Positions 40,166-48,400 of a stretch of DNA of 64,000 nt are shown here, in pieces. The DNA lies in the NCBI RefSeq assembly GCF_900323885.1, contig NZ_OOHJ01000018.1, positions 496,001 to 560,000 of the forward strand, written 5' to 3'. The stretch comes from [Actinomadura] parvosata subsp. kistnae (GTDB lineage: Bacteria; Actinomycetota; Actinomycetes; Streptosporangiales; Streptosporangiaceae). The notes beneath the pieces are model-generated. The model was not told the DNA's origin. It did no database searches and was given only the letters and a program-made list of their open reading frames with translations. Both the position numbers and the translations under genes were made by a program. Positions within the stretch are counted from its first letter, which is position 1, and each line of letters begins with the position of its first letter.

Positions 40166-41815
40166 TTGAGCATCGCCGACGACCCCGACCGCGCACCGGC
40201 CCGCTCCCACCTGTACGCCATGGGCATGTCGGAGGAGGAGATGCGCCGCCCCGTGGTCGGCATCGCCTCCACCTGGACCGGCACCATGCCGTGCAACCTG
40301 ACCCACCGCGAGCTGGCCGCCGAGGTGGCCGCGGGGGTGCGGGCGGCCGGCGGGCTGCCCATGGAGTTCAACACCATCGCCGTCTCCGACAACCTCACCA
40401 TGCACACCCCGGGCATGCGGGCCTCGCTGATCAGCCGGGAGGTCATCGCCGACTCGATCGAGCTGATGGGCCGCGCCCACCAGTTCGACGCGCTGGTGGC
40501 GATCGTCGGCTGCGACAAGACCGTCCCGGCCGCGATCATGGCGCTGGCCCGGCTGGACGTGCCGTCCGTGGTCCTCTACAGCGGCAGCATGATGCCGGGC
40601 CGCTGGCGCGGGCGCGACGTGACGATCCAGGACATGTGGGAGGCGCTCGGGGAGCGCGAGGTGGGCCGCATGGACCAGGCCGACCTCGACGACCTGGCCA
40701 GGCACGCCTGCCCGGGCGCCGGCACCTGCGCCGCCCAGTACACCGCCAACACCATGGGCACGGTCGCCGAGTTCCTGGGCCTGGCGCCGTTCGGCATCGG
40801 TGACATCCCGGCGGTGGCCGGGGAGAAGAACGCCGCGGCCCGGCGCGTCGGGGAGATCGCCATGCGGGCGCTGGCCGCCGATGCGCGCCCGTCGCGGGTG
40901 CTCACCGAGGACGCGCTGCACAACGCGATCGTGTCGGTGGCGGCCATGGGCGGCTCCACGAACGCCGTGCTGCACCTGCTGGCCATCGCCCGCGAGGCCG
41001 GGCTGCCGCTGGAGATCGACCGGATCGGCGAGGTCTGCCGGGAGGTCCCGATCATCACCGGGCTCAAGCCGAGCGGCGGCGACGCCACCGCGCTCGACCT
41101 GTGGAAGGCGGGCGGCACCTCGCTGGTGGTGCGCCGCCTGCTGGAGGCGGGGCTGCTGCGGGAGAGCGTCACGCTGGTGGACGGGCGCTCGCTGGCGGAC
41201 GTCGCCGCGCAGGCCCAGGAGACGCCGGGGCAGAAGGTGGTGGGGAGCGCGGACGAGCCGTTCAAGCGGCGCGGCGCGCTGGCCATCCTGCGCGGCTCGC
41301 TCGCCCCTGACGGGTGCGTGCTCAAGCTGGGCGGCAAGGACGACTTCCGCCACGAGGGCCCGGCCAAGGTGTTCGACTCCGAGGCCGACTGCTACGTCGC
41401 CATCCAGGAGGGGCGGATCGTGGCCGGGGACGTCATCGTGGTCCGGTACGAGGGCCCGGCGGGCGGCCCCGGCATGCGCGAGATGCTCTCCATCACCGGC
41501 CCGCTGGTCGGGCGGGGCCTCGGGACGTCCGTGGCGCTGGTCACCGACGGCCGCTTCAGCGGCGTCTCGCACGGGCTGGTGATCGGGCACGTGGCGCCGG
41601 AGGCGTACCACGGCGGGCCGATCGCGCTGGTGCGCGACGGCGACACGGTGGTGATCGACAGCGCGGCCGGGACGCTCGACCTGCTGGTGCCCGAGGCCGA
41701 GCTGGCCGAGCGGCGGGCCGCGTGGGTGCGGCCCGAGCGGGAGGTCGAGCGCGGCGTCCTGACCAAGTACGTGGCCACGGTCGGCTCCGCCTCCGACGGA
41801 GCGGTCACCGCCTGA
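40166..41815 (+). CDS. IlvD/Edd family dehydratase
   Basis: 549 residues from a TTG at 40166, chosen because GGAGGA lies 6 bases upstream; a GTG at 40136 is in frame but has no RBS. Fe-S ligand cysteines are visible in GTMPCNLTHREL, VGCDKTVPAAIM and HACPGAGTCAAQYTANTMG. VAAMGGSTNAVLHLLAIARE and LVTDGRFSGVSHGLVIGHVAPEA (split here as two blocks) are the conserved C-terminal motifs. Family members dehydrate dihydroxy-acids (branched-chain amino-acid synthesis) or sugar acids. The regulated, non-ilv context leaves open a sugar-acid or other dehydratase role rather than the housekeeping IlvD. Confidence 0.85.
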   Translation: MSIADDPDRAPARSHLYAMGMSEEEMRRPVVGIASTWTGTMPCNLTHRELAAEVAAGVRAAGGLPMEFNTIAVSDNLTMHTPGMRASLISREVIADSIELMGRAHQFDALVAIVGCDKTVPAAIMALARLDVPSVVLYSGSMMPGRWRGRDVTIQDMWEALGEREVGRMDQADLDDLARHACPGAGTCAAQYTANTMGTVAEFLGLAPFGIGDIPAVAGEKNAAARRVGEIAMRALAADARPSRVLTEDALHNAIVSVAAMGGSTNAVLHLLAIAREAGLPLEIDRIGEVCREVPIITGLKPSGGDATALDLWKAGGTSLVVRRLLEAGLLRESVTLVDGRSLADVAAQAQETPGQKVVGSADEPFKRRGALAILRGSLAPDGCVLKLGGKDDFRHEGPAKVFDSEADCYVAIQEGRIVAGDVIVVRYEGPAGGPGMREMLSITGPLVGRGLGTSVALVTDGRFSGVSHGLVIGHVAPEAYHGGPIALVRDGDTVVIDSAAGTLDLLVPEAELAERRAAWVRPEREVERGVLTKYVATVGSASDGAVTA

Positions 41816-41827
41816 GGATCGAGCAGC

Positions 41828-41870
41828 GGGCGGGGGCGGCTATGCTGCGCATTGACGTTTGCCCCCGCCC
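41828..41870 (+). terminator. Stem-loop after ilvD-like gene
   Basis: GGGCGGGGGC (41828-41837) pairs with GCCCCCGCCC (41861-41870), 10-bp perfect stem, 23-base loop. TATGCT in the loop (41841-41846) could be the -10 of the following small gene. Confidence 0.6.
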
Positions 41871-41894
41871 CCTGACTTTGAGGAGACTTGCGCG

Positions 41895-41981
41895 ATGTAC
41901 AAGGAGTTCGCCGGCGAGGTCGTGATGTGGCTCGTCCCGGTCGTGGTGCTGATCGGAGTCGCGCTCCTCGTCACCGCGTGA
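41895..41981 (+). CDS. 28-residue single-pass membrane peptide
   Basis: MYKEFAGEVVMWLVPVVVLI begins a 28-residue peptide, ending GVALLVTA at the TGA 41979-41981. GAGGAG about 9 bases upstream of the ATG is a good RBS. It is bracketed by a promoter-containing hairpin (41828-41870) and a strong terminator (41987-42009). A short charged N-terminus (about 1-8) followed by one long hydrophobic helix (about 9-27) suggests a membrane-embedded small protein. Function is unknown. Confidence 0.55.
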   Translation: MYKEFAGEVVMWLVPVVVLIGVALLVTA

Positions 41982-41986
41982 GCCGG

Positions 41987-42009
41987 AGGGGCCGGTCCGC
42001 CCGGCCCCT
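41987..42009. terminator. Bidirectional terminator hairpin
   Basis: AGGGGCCGG (41987-41995) pairs with CCGGCCCCT (42001-42009) around TCCGC. It lies between the small membrane peptide gene and the convergent secreted-protein gene. Confidence 0.75.
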
Positions 42010-42019
42010 TCAGCCGTCG

Positions 42020-42415
42020 TCAGCGGTAGTACCGGTAGTACACGGAGGTCTTGGCGTAGGTGCGGAAGTTGCCGTACCCGTCGACGTAGTCGTTCCACGC
42101 CTCCGACAGCCTGGCGGTCCGCACGGTGCAGGACGCGTAGCGCACCTTGCGCGCGCCGATGCGGCCCACGTTGTCGTAGCACGAGCCGACCTTGCGGCCG
42201 TTCACCTTGAGGGTGACGTTGAGCTTGACGTTGAAGAGGTTCTTGCGGGAGATGTTCTGGATCCGCACCTTGACGCGGCAGGTGTCCTCGCAGTGGCCCC
42301 AGGAGGACTTCGTCCTGATGAGCTGAGCGCTGGTCGTCGCGGCTTCGGCCGGCGCGGACATGAGCGTGGTGGCAGCGGCGGCCACTAATGCCGTGGCGGC
42401 AAGGCGCTTGAACAT
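42020..42415 (-). CDS. Small secreted protein, unknown
   Basis: 131 residues from ATG 42415 (MFKRLAATALVAAAATTLMS) with a Sec signal peptide and likely cleavage after APAEA (about 24). The mature part has four cysteines (two close together in GHCEDTCRVKV, one in SCYDN, one in ASCTV), probably two disulfides. RVKVRIQNIS and VKLNVTLKVNG suggest a beta-sandwich. It ends in a Tyr-rich tail (SVYYRYYR). No family recognised; a cell-wall-associated or extracellular role is inferred from the signal only. Confidence 0.7.
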   Translation of the reverse strand: MFKRLAATALVAAAATTLMSAPAEAATTSAQLIRTKSSWGHCEDTCRVKVRIQNISRKNLFNVKLNVTLKVNGRKVGSCYDNVGRIGARKVRYASCTVRTARLSEAWNDYVDGYGNFRTYAKTSVYYRYYR

Positions 42416-42442
42416 TTCGCCCCCATAGTCGAGACAGACAAC

Positions 42443-42478
42443 TGTCGCTCCCCCCTGTGGCAGCGACACGTACGTGTC
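42443..42478 (-). promoter_or_regulatory. Dyads upstream of the secreted-protein gene
   Basis: TGTCGCT (42443-42449) pairs with AGCGACA (42462-42468), and GACACGTACGTGTC (42465-42478) is a perfect 14-bp palindrome. Both lie 28-63 bases upstream of ATG 42415. Candidate operator; regulator unknown. Confidence 0.35.
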
Positions 42479-42581
42479 CGACTACTACCAGGCATCCCGC
42501 TCGTCCGGGTTCGCCGGGCTTGATCCGATACGAAACGGTTATCCCTTTATATCGGGCTTATCTACCCGCAACCTGGCCAGG

Positions 42582-43475
42582 TCAGGACGCCCACGCCAGC
42601 AACGGCTTGCCCTGCCTGAGCCGTCTCAACGCCTGCTTCTCCAGCTGTCTGATGCGCTCCCTTGTGAGGCCGAGATGTTGGGCGATCTCCGTATAGGTCC
42701 GGACCTCCTCCCCCGTCAGCCCGTACCTGAGCCTGATCACGAACGCCTCCCGCGGCGGCAGCGTCGTGACCACCTCGCGCAGCTCCGCGCTGAGCGCGCG
42801 AAGCTCGGTCAGCTCCTGCACCTGCAGCCCGTCCTCGTCGGCGATCATGTCCCCGATCCGGCCCTCGCCGTGCTCGCCCACCGGGACGTCGAGGCTGACC
42901 ATGTCCTGGCCCAGCCGGCGTAACGCCGCCACCTGCGCGGCCGACCGCTCCGCCGCGCTCGCCAGCTCCGCGTCCGTCGGCTCCCTGCCCAGCTCGGCGG
43001 CGAGCTGCCGCTCCACCCTGATCAGCCGCGACAGCTCCTCCGCCACATGGATCGGCAGCCGCACGGTACGGCTCTTGTCGTGGATCCCGCGCTCGATGGC
43101 CTGGCGGATCCACCACATCCCATACGTGGAGAACTTGTATCCCCGCGTGTAGTCGAACTTCTCCACCGCCCTGATCAGCCCGAGGTTGCCCTCCTGGATG
43201 ATGTCGAGCAGCGGCAGCCCCCGGTAGGAGTACCGCCGGGCGGCGGACACCACGAGCCGGAGGTTGGACCTGATCAGCAGGTCCTTGGCGCGCTTGCCAT
43301 CGAGCGCGACGAGTTCGAGTTCTGGCGTGCCCTCACCACGCTCGATCAGATGGCCCGCGTACAGGCCTGCCTCGATCCGCCGGGCGAGCTCCACTTCGTC
43401 CGCGGCGGAGAGCAAGGGGGTTTTTCCGATCTGTTCGAGGTACGTACCGAGCAGATCGGGCTCTTCGGCCGACAT
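42582..43475 (-). CDS. Group 2 sigma-70 factor (HrdB-like paralogue)
   Basis: 297 residues from ATG 43475 (MSAEEPDLLGTYL). Region 1.2 DLLGTYLEQIGKTPLLSAAD; region 2 core KDLLIRSNLRLVVSAARRY, IIQEGNLGLIRAVEKFDY and KFSTYGMWWIRQAIERGI; region 4 ends with HLGLTRERIRQLEKQALRRL. It lacks the long region 1.1 of HrdB, so it is a non-essential group 2 factor. The upstream STAS-domain gene ends 10 bp before its start, so the two are likely co-transcribed. That suggests a link to partner-switching control. Confidence 0.92.
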   Translation of the reverse strand: MSAEEPDLLGTYLEQIGKTPLLSAADEVELARRIEAGLYAGHLIERGEGTPELELVALDGKRAKDLLIRSNLRLVVSAARRYSYRGLPLLDIIQEGNLGLIRAVEKFDYTRGYKFSTYGMWWIRQAIERGIHDKSRTVRLPIHVAEELSRLIRVERQLAAELGREPTDAELASAAERSAAQVAALRRLGQDMVSLDVPVGEHGEGRIGDMIADEDGLQVQELTELRALSAELREVVTTLPPREAFVIRLRYGLTGEEVRTYTEIAQHLGLTRERIRQLEKQALRRLRQGKPLLAWAS

Positions 43476-43485
43476 GCCCCGGCAA

Positions 43486-43908
43486 CTACCCGGTAAACGG
43501 CGGCGAATTCCCCTCTTCGTTGAGTTCGGCGATGGCCAGCTCCGCCGTACTGCGGATATCGAAGAACTTGTCAAGCGCGGTGATCGCGAACAGATGCTTG
43601 CACCGGCCGTTGAGCCCCGACAGCAGCAGCCGCCCGCCCGAGGCGGTGACCGCCTTGTGCAGATAGACCAGCACCGAAAGACCCGAGGAGTCGCAGACGC
43701 TGACGGCCTGCATGTCGATGACGAGCATCGGAGGCTGCGTGAGATCGAGCGCCTTGGTCACACGGTCACGCACCTCGGCCGCGGAGCCGAAGTCGAAATC
43801 TCCCGTCAGCCGCGCGATGACGCAGGGTCCCTGGAGTCCGAGGCTGATCGACAAGGCCTGCTCCGAAGTCACCCAGCTCCACCTACCCGCGTCGCTCTCC
43901 CGATCCAC
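43486..43908 (-). CDS. STAS-domain anti-sigma-factor antagonist
   Basis: 140 residues from ATG 43908; a GTG at 43872 is a plausible shorter start. The STAS fold is shown by ISLGLQGPCVIARLTGDFDF, MLVIDMQAVSVCDSSGLSVL (phosphorylatable Ser in the DSSG loop, about 93-95) and GGRLLLSGLNGRCKHLF. Such proteins bind anti-sigma kinases of the RsbW type when dephosphorylated. It is immediately upstream of a group 2 sigma gene. No anti-sigma kinase is adjacent; a MEDS-HATPase gene about 6 kb away is one candidate partner. Confidence 0.88.
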   Translation of the reverse strand: MDRESDAGRWSWVTSEQALSISLGLQGPCVIARLTGDFDFGSAAEVRDRVTKALDLTQPPMLVIDMQAVSVCDSSGLSVLVYLHKAVTASGGRLLLSGLNGRCKHLFAITALDKFFDIRSTAELAIAELNEEGNSPPFTG

Positions 43909-43913
43909 TTACT

Positions 43914-44891
43914 TTACGAGAAGTAGCGCTTCGGGTTGAACACCAGCATCTGCTCAATCTGGTCATCGGTCACACCCGCGTCGAGCAGGGCGGGCAAGAC
44001 GTCATCGTGAATGTGATCGTAGCGCCAGTTCGGCGCCAGCGTACGGCGGGCCTCGTCCCAGGCCCCGCCGAAATAGTCCATGAAGCAGGCCGTGTCGTGG
44101 CTGAGCACCATGCGATCGGCGTATCCCCGCTGGCAGAGGGCCGCGATCGTGGCGACGCGCTGCGGCGTCGGGTTGTAGACGTCCAGACCGAATCGGTCCA
44201 TTCCCAGGATTGCGCCCGTGTCGGCCAGCCGCATGAGGTAGTCGAGGTCGTTGCTGTCGCCGGCGTGCCCGACCACGACCTTCTCCAGGTTCACGCCCTC
44301 CTTCGCGAACAGGTCGAGCGCGATCAGGCCGCTCTGCGTGAACGCGTTCGTGTGCACCGTGATCGGCGCTCCCGTCCGCACGTGCGCCTGCGCCACCGCC
44401 CGGCAGATGCGCTCGACGCCCGGCGTCAGCCCCTTCGCCTCGACCACGCACTTGAGGAAGGCCGCCTTCACGCCGGTGTCGGCGATGCCCACCGTCAGGT
44501 CCCGGACGAAGTCGTCGATCATCGGGTCGGGGCAGTCGATGAACAGGCCGGGGCCGCGGTGCTCGTACTGGTGGGGCAGCTCCTCGAAGGAGTAGATGCC
44601 GGTAGCGACGACGACGTGCAGGCCGGGGACCTGCTCGGCGACCCGCTGCACCCGGGGGATGTAGCGGCCGAGGCCCCACACGGTCGGGTCCACGATCGTG
44701 CGCACGCCCTTCGCCGCCGCCGCGTTCAGCTTGGCGATCGCGTCCGCCACCCGGAACTCCTCGTCCCACCAGGCGCCCTTGCCGTAGTTGTCGAGGTGCT
44801 CCGTGGCCACCACGAAGACGTGTTCGTGCATCAGCGTCTGCCCGAGCTCGTCGACGTCCACAGGGCCGCGCAGGGTTTCGACGGTGGGCAT
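43914..44891 (-). CDS. Phosphotriesterase-family metal hydrolase
   Basis: 325 residues from ATG 44891, which has GGAGG 6 bases upstream. Binuclear-metal ligands of the PTE family are visible: HEH in LGQTLMHEHVFV (about 22-24), the Lys for carbamylation in GVKAAFLKCVVEAKG (about 150), His in PITVHTNAF, His in VVGHAGDSNDL and Asp in MVLSHDTACF. Bacterial homologues are phosphotriesterase homology proteins, lactonases or carboxylesterases. The residue set is complete, so it should be active. It stands alone on the minus strand before the STAS gene, 5 bp away, and may be in one transcript with STAS and sigma. Confidence 0.87.
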   Translation of the reverse strand: MPTVETLRGPVDVDELGQTLMHEHVFVVATEHLDNYGKGAWWDEEFRVADAIAKLNAAAAKGVRTIVDPTVWGLGRYIPRVQRVAEQVPGLHVVVATGIYSFEELPHQYEHRGPGLFIDCPDPMIDDFVRDLTVGIADTGVKAAFLKCVVEAKGLTPGVERICRAVAQAHVRTGAPITVHTNAFTQSGLIALDLFAKEGVNLEKVVVGHAGDSNDLDYLMRLADTGAILGMDRFGLDVYNPTPQRVATIAALCQRGYADRMVLSHDTACFMDYFGGAWDEARRTLAPNWRYDHIHDDVLPALLDAGVTDDQIEQMLVFNPKRYFS

Positions 44892-44972
44892 GCACGCCTC
44901 CATACCGGCTGGTCGGTGTGGGCGCCAACCTAGGCCGTTCGACGACCTCCGTCAACAGTCACACGCGCTGGG

Positions 44973-46232
44973 TCACCGGTGCCGTACCGCGTAGATCGCC
45001 AGACCGACGGCGAACACCGCCAGGCCCGCCACCACCGACGCCAACGGCAGCGTGGCCGCCAGCAGCAGGCACAGCGCCAGCCCCAGCACCGGGACGGCGC
45101 GGGGCGGCGCGCCCTCGTCGCGGCGGAGCGTGAACGCGCAGGCGTTGGCGATCGCGTAGTAGACGAGCACGCCGAACGAGGAGAACCCGATCGCCTCCCG
45201 CAGATCCGCCACCACCAGCAGCACGACCACCGCGACGCCGACCGCCAGCTCCGCCCGCCTCGGCACCTGCCGGACCGGGCCCACGGCGGCCAGCACGCCC
45301 GGCAGGTCCCGCTCGCGCGCCATCGCCAGCACCGTGCGCGAGACGCCCAGCAGCAGCGCCAGCAGCGCGCCCAGCGCCGCCACCGCCGCCCCGGCCCGCA
45401 CCACCGGCGCCAGCCACCCGGCCCCCGCCTCCCTGACCAGATCGGCCAGCGGCGCGCCGGACCTGGCCAGCAGCTCCGGATGGAGCGTCCGCAGCGCCGC
45501 CACGGCGACCAGCGCGTAGACGACCAGCGTGACCGCCAGCGCGATCCCGACCGCCCTGGGGATCGTGCGGGCGGGATCGCGCACCTCCTCGCCGAGAGTG
45601 GCGATCCGCGCGTAACCGGCGAACGCGAAGAACAGCAGCCCGCCGCCCTGCATCACCCCCCACACGTCAAAGGGGTACGAGCCGGGCGCGCGACCCGTGC
45701 CGGGCGCGTAGGCGAACCAGCCGAACGTCACCGAGTCGTCGCCCGTCAGCCCCACCACGATCACCACGACGAGCACCGCCAGCACGAACGCCACGATGAT
45801 CCGGGCCACCCCCGCCGAGCGCTGCACCCCGAACAGGTTCAGCACCGTCAGCACCGCCACCGCAACGATCGCCAGCGGCCGTTCGAGGCCGGGCAGGGCG
45901 TAGGAGCCGAACGTCAGGGCCATGGCCGCGCACGAGGCCGTCTTGCCCACCGTGAAACCCCAGCCCGCCAGGTAACCCCACAAGGGGCCGAGGCGGCGGC
46001 GGCCGTAGACGTAGGTGCCGCCCGACTCCGGATAGAGGGCGGCCAGGCGGGCCGAGGACGTGGCGTTGCAGTAGGCCACGACGGCGGCCAGCGCCAGCGA
46101 GACCAGCAACCAGGGGCCGGCGGCCGCGGCGGCGGGCGCGAAGGCGGCGAACACACCCGCGCCGATCATCGCGCTCAGCCCGACGACGACCGCATCGGCC
46201 GTGCCCAGCCTCCTCGCCAGCTCCTCCGGCAC
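44973..46232 (-). CDS. APC family amino-acid permease
   Basis: 419 residues starting at GTG 46232 (VPEELARRLG); the longer frame to 46295 adds a Cys/Arg-rich stretch and is less likely. About 12 transmembrane segments. VGLSAMIGAGVFAAFAPAA is the TM1 substrate-binding GxG signature of APC transporters; ESGGTYVYGRRRLGP and FAFAGYARIATLGEEVRDPA (TM6 and following loop) are typical. It imports or exchanges amino acids or related compounds using ion gradients. Substrate unknown. Convergent-side neighbour is the PTE-like gene. Confidence 0.87.
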   Translation of the reverse strand: MPEELARRLGTADAVVVGLSAMIGAGVFAAFAPAAAAAGPWLLVSLALAAVVAYCNATSSARLAALYPESGGTYVYGRRRLGPLWGYLAGWGFTVGKTASCAAMALTFGSYALPGLERPLAIVAVAVLTVLNLFGVQRSAGVARIIVAFVLAVLVVVIVVGLTGDDSVTFGWFAYAPGTGRAPGSYPFDVWGVMQGGGLLFFAFAGYARIATLGEEVRDPARTIPRAVGIALAVTLVVYALVAVAALRTLHPELLARSGAPLADLVREAGAGWLAPVVRAGAAVAALGALLALLLGVSRTVLAMARERDLPGVLAAVGPVRQVPRRAELAVGVAVVVLLVVADLREAIGFSSFGVLVYYAIANACAFTLRRDEGAPPRAVPVLGLALCLLLAATLPLASVVAGLAVFAVGLAIYAVRHR

Positions 46233-46662
46233 CGGGCCACCCCCTTCCCGCACGTCTCGTCGGCAGGCACCCACTCTGCCGCATCCCACCGACAACCCGC
46301 ACCAACGCCCACATGAACGCCGCAGGGCACCCGCGAGATGCGCAAGGATCGGCCGCCTCCCGCGCTTCTTGCCGGGGGCGGGCGCCTCCCCTGTGCGGGG
46401 CTGGCGCCTGGAGGGTGCGAGCGGGGCGGGCGCCTGGTGTGTGCCGGGGATGGCGCCGGACGGGCACGGGCAGCAGGCGCCCCGAGCGCCCCCGCGGAGC
46501 AGGCGGGTGCCGTGTGCGCGGGTGGAGGAGCGGGGGCGAGGCGCCTGCGCCTGTCGTGCGCAAGGGCTCGCCCTTGGAGCGTGCGCGCGGAGCAGGCGCC
46601 TGCCGTGTGCGGCGCCCGGAGCGGCTGTGAGGGGCGGGCGCCTGAACGTATGGGCGGAGGGG
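46233..46662. repeat. GC-rich degenerate repeat gap, no credible gene
   Basis: 430 bp, rich in spaced GGCGCC units (for example CAGGCGCCTG) and CTGCTCCGCG-like blocks about 30 bases apart. Open frames on both strands are Arg/Gly/Ala low-complexity. It separates the APC permease start from the 3' end of uspA. Confidence 0.6.
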
Positions 46663-47124
46663 TCAGCCGCCCTTGCCGTTGGGGCCCGGTACCACCAGGA
46701 CCGGGCGGTGGGCGTGGTGGAGCACGCGGTCGGACGTGCTGCCCAGCAGGAGCGACCGGACCCCGCCCAACCCCCTGGTGCCGGTCACGATGAGCTCGGC
46801 GTCCAGTTCGTCGGCGACGTCCACGATGGTCGACCAGACGGCCACGGCGTCCACGTCGCAGCGCGGGGTGGCGTCCAGTCCGGCGTCGCGGGCCAGGTCG
46901 GCGCCGCGTGCGGCCAGCTCGCTCATCGCCTGCCCGATGGCCTCGTCCTCCACCCCCGACTGGTCGACGGCCACCATGAGACCGGCGGAGGCCCTGGCGG
47001 AGGTCATCGCCAGCCGCTCCCACACCGTCAGGACGACCGCGTGCCGGCCGGGGAACAGCTTGCCGGCGAAGGCGATGGCGGCCTTGGAGTCGTCGGATCC
47101 GTCATAAGCAATCAAAATCGTCAT
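46663..47124 (-). CDS. Universal stress protein (UspA family)
   Basis: 153 residues from ATG 47124 (MTILIAYDGSDDSKAA), preceded by AGGAG 7 bases upstream. The ATP-binding motif is VTGTRGLGGVRSLLLGSTSD (G-2x-G-9x-G-S/T), followed by RVLHHAHRPVLVVP. Single-domain USPs of this kind bind ATP and act in stress or dormancy. No DosR-type gene is adjacent. The gene ends next to the repeat gap. Confidence 0.92.
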   Translation of the reverse strand: MTILIAYDGSDDSKAAIAFAGKLFPGRHAVVLTVWERLAMTSARASAGLMVAVDQSGVEDEAIGQAMSELAARGADLARDAGLDATPRCDVDAVAVWSTIVDVADELDAELIVTGTRGLGGVRSLLLGSTSDRVLHHAHRPVLVVPGPNGKGG

Positions 47125-47209
47125 CTCAGCCACTCCTGAATGCGAGGTCGGGGTCCTCTTCTTTCCAGAGCGGCGGGATTCAAGCCTGGTGAGGCGCCCC
47201 GCTACGGCC

Positions 47210-47830
47210 TCAGGCGAGGGCCGGGGACACGGCCCGGCGGGCCGACGGCTTGAGCATCGACAGCCCGGCCAGCGTCAGCACGGCCAGCTCGGTCACGACC
47301 ACGGCCCGCTGGGTGAGCCCGGCGGGGATGTCGTCGTTGGTCAGCGGGATGCCGAACATGCGCACCACGTACGGGATCACGACCATTACCAGTGCCGCCA
47401 GGGCGAGCCCGCTGAGGACGCGCATCGCCGCGGCGTACCGGATGTTGGCTCTGGCGAGGAGCATCCCGGCGACCGGCATCACAAGGAAGGCGACGAAGGC
47501 GGCGTAGCGGTGGATGCCGCCCGACATCGACAGCGGCACGCCGGGCCGGTCGGTCGGGAAGGCGCCGATCAGGAACATGCTCGCCCCCCACACCAGCAGC
47601 AAGGCGACGACCCAGCGGTTCACGCCGGCCCGGCGCATGGCCTCGGCCATGAGCGCGGCGCCCGCGGCGAAGAGGGTCAGCGAGGCGGGCAGGAGCCATC
47701 CGGCCGACTGCCACACGTACTCGCTGATCACGCTGTGCAGCGGGTCCAGGTCGGATCCGGCGTGCAGGGTGAGCATGGCGCCGCTGCCGGCGCCGATCGC
47801 GGCGAAACCACTGACAAGCAATCCCTTCAT
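47210..47830 (-). CDS. DUF998 membrane protein
   Basis: 206 residues, six transmembrane segments. HSVISEYVWQSAGWLLPASL (about 31-50) and LIGAFPTDRPG with GGIHRYAAFVAF fit DUF998 proteins, whose function is unknown but which resemble cytochrome-b561/ferric-reductase-like helix bundles. AGGAGG ends one base before the annotated ATG, closer than usual, so the true start is slightly uncertain. It is divergent from the MerR gene, about 216 bp apart. Confidence 0.75.
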   Translation of the reverse strand: MKGLLVSGFAAIGAGSGAMLTLHAGSDLDPLHSVISEYVWQSAGWLLPASLTLFAAGAALMAEAMRRAGVNRWVVALLLVWGASMFLIGAFPTDRPGVPLSMSGGIHRYAAFVAFLVMPVAGMLLARANIRYAAAMRVLSGLALAALVMVVIPYVVRMFGIPLTNDDIPAGLTQRAVVVTELAVLTLAGLSMLKPSARRAVSPALA

Positions 47831-47911
47831 GCCTCCTAAGCTCGTGGAACACGCGCTTTGCGAACATCGGAGATGGACCCGAAGCGGCCCTGAAGTACCC
47901 CCTAATACCTT

Positions 47912-47924
47912 GGTCGGACCGACC
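47912..47924. promoter_or_regulatory. GGTCGG-a-CCGACC palindrome
   Basis: A perfect 13-base inverted repeat in the divergent DUF998/MerR region, inside CTAATACCTT and CCTAGG flanks. It resembles response-regulator or TetR operator sites, but no specific regulator can be assigned. Confidence 0.35.
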
Positions 47925-48009
47925 CCTAGGAATCACCGTTGACCTGCCGGTTCGTGACCCCTGGTAGGGAGAGCCCCCTCAGGGTGGAGGCGGCTGCCCG
48001 GGGGGTGAT

Positions 48010-48046
48010 TTGACTTAGAGCGCGCTCTAAGGTCCAACCTGGACAC
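48010..48046 (+). promoter_or_regulatory. MerR-type promoter with 19-bp spacer
   Basis: TTGACT (48010-48015), 19 bases, CAACCT (48035-48040), then 6 bases to ATG 48047. The spacer holds a perfect 18-bp dyad CTTAGAGCGCGCTCTAAG (48014-48031). Long spacer plus dyad is the hallmark of MerR-controlled promoters. The transcript would be leaderless. Confidence 0.8.
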
Positions 48047-48400
48047 ATGACGATCCAGGAGGCCGCGCAGCGGTCCGGCCTGACCGCTCACACGTTGCGC
48101 TACTACGAGCGCATCGGGCTGATCCACTCGGTGGGCCGCAACAGCAGTGGCCACCGTGACTACGCGGAGCAGGATCTCCAGTGGCTGGAGTTCCTGACGA
48201 AGCTGCGGACGACCGGCATGCCGATCGCCGACATGTGCCGGTACGCGGAGCTGCGCCGCATGGGGCAGCGCACCGCGGACGAGCGCAGGCGGATGCTGGA
48301 GCTGCACCGGGAGCGCGTCCGGGCCAGGATCGCCCAGCTCAGCCAGGACCTGGAGGTCCTGGACTACAAGATCGACAATTACCGCAGGGGGCAGGCATGA
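48047..48400 (+). CDS. MerR family regulator
   Basis: 117 residues. N-terminal HTH with MTIQEAAQRSGLTAHTLRYY and ERIGLIHSVGRNSSGHRDY is diagnostic for MerR, followed by a coiled-coil dimer helix (MLELHRERVRARIAQLSQDL). The lack of Cys near the C-terminus argues against metal sensing. Proteins of this type commonly activate aldo-keto reductase genes in response to aldehydes or oxidative agents. ATGA overlap with the reductase gene indicates one operon, and the dyad promoter indicates autoregulation. Confidence 0.9.
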   Translation: MTIQEAAQRSGLTAHTLRYYERIGLIHSVGRNSSGHRDYAEQDLQWLEFLTKLRTTGMPIADMCRYAELRRMGQRTADERRRMLELHRERVRARIAQLSQDLEVLDYKIDNYRRGQA

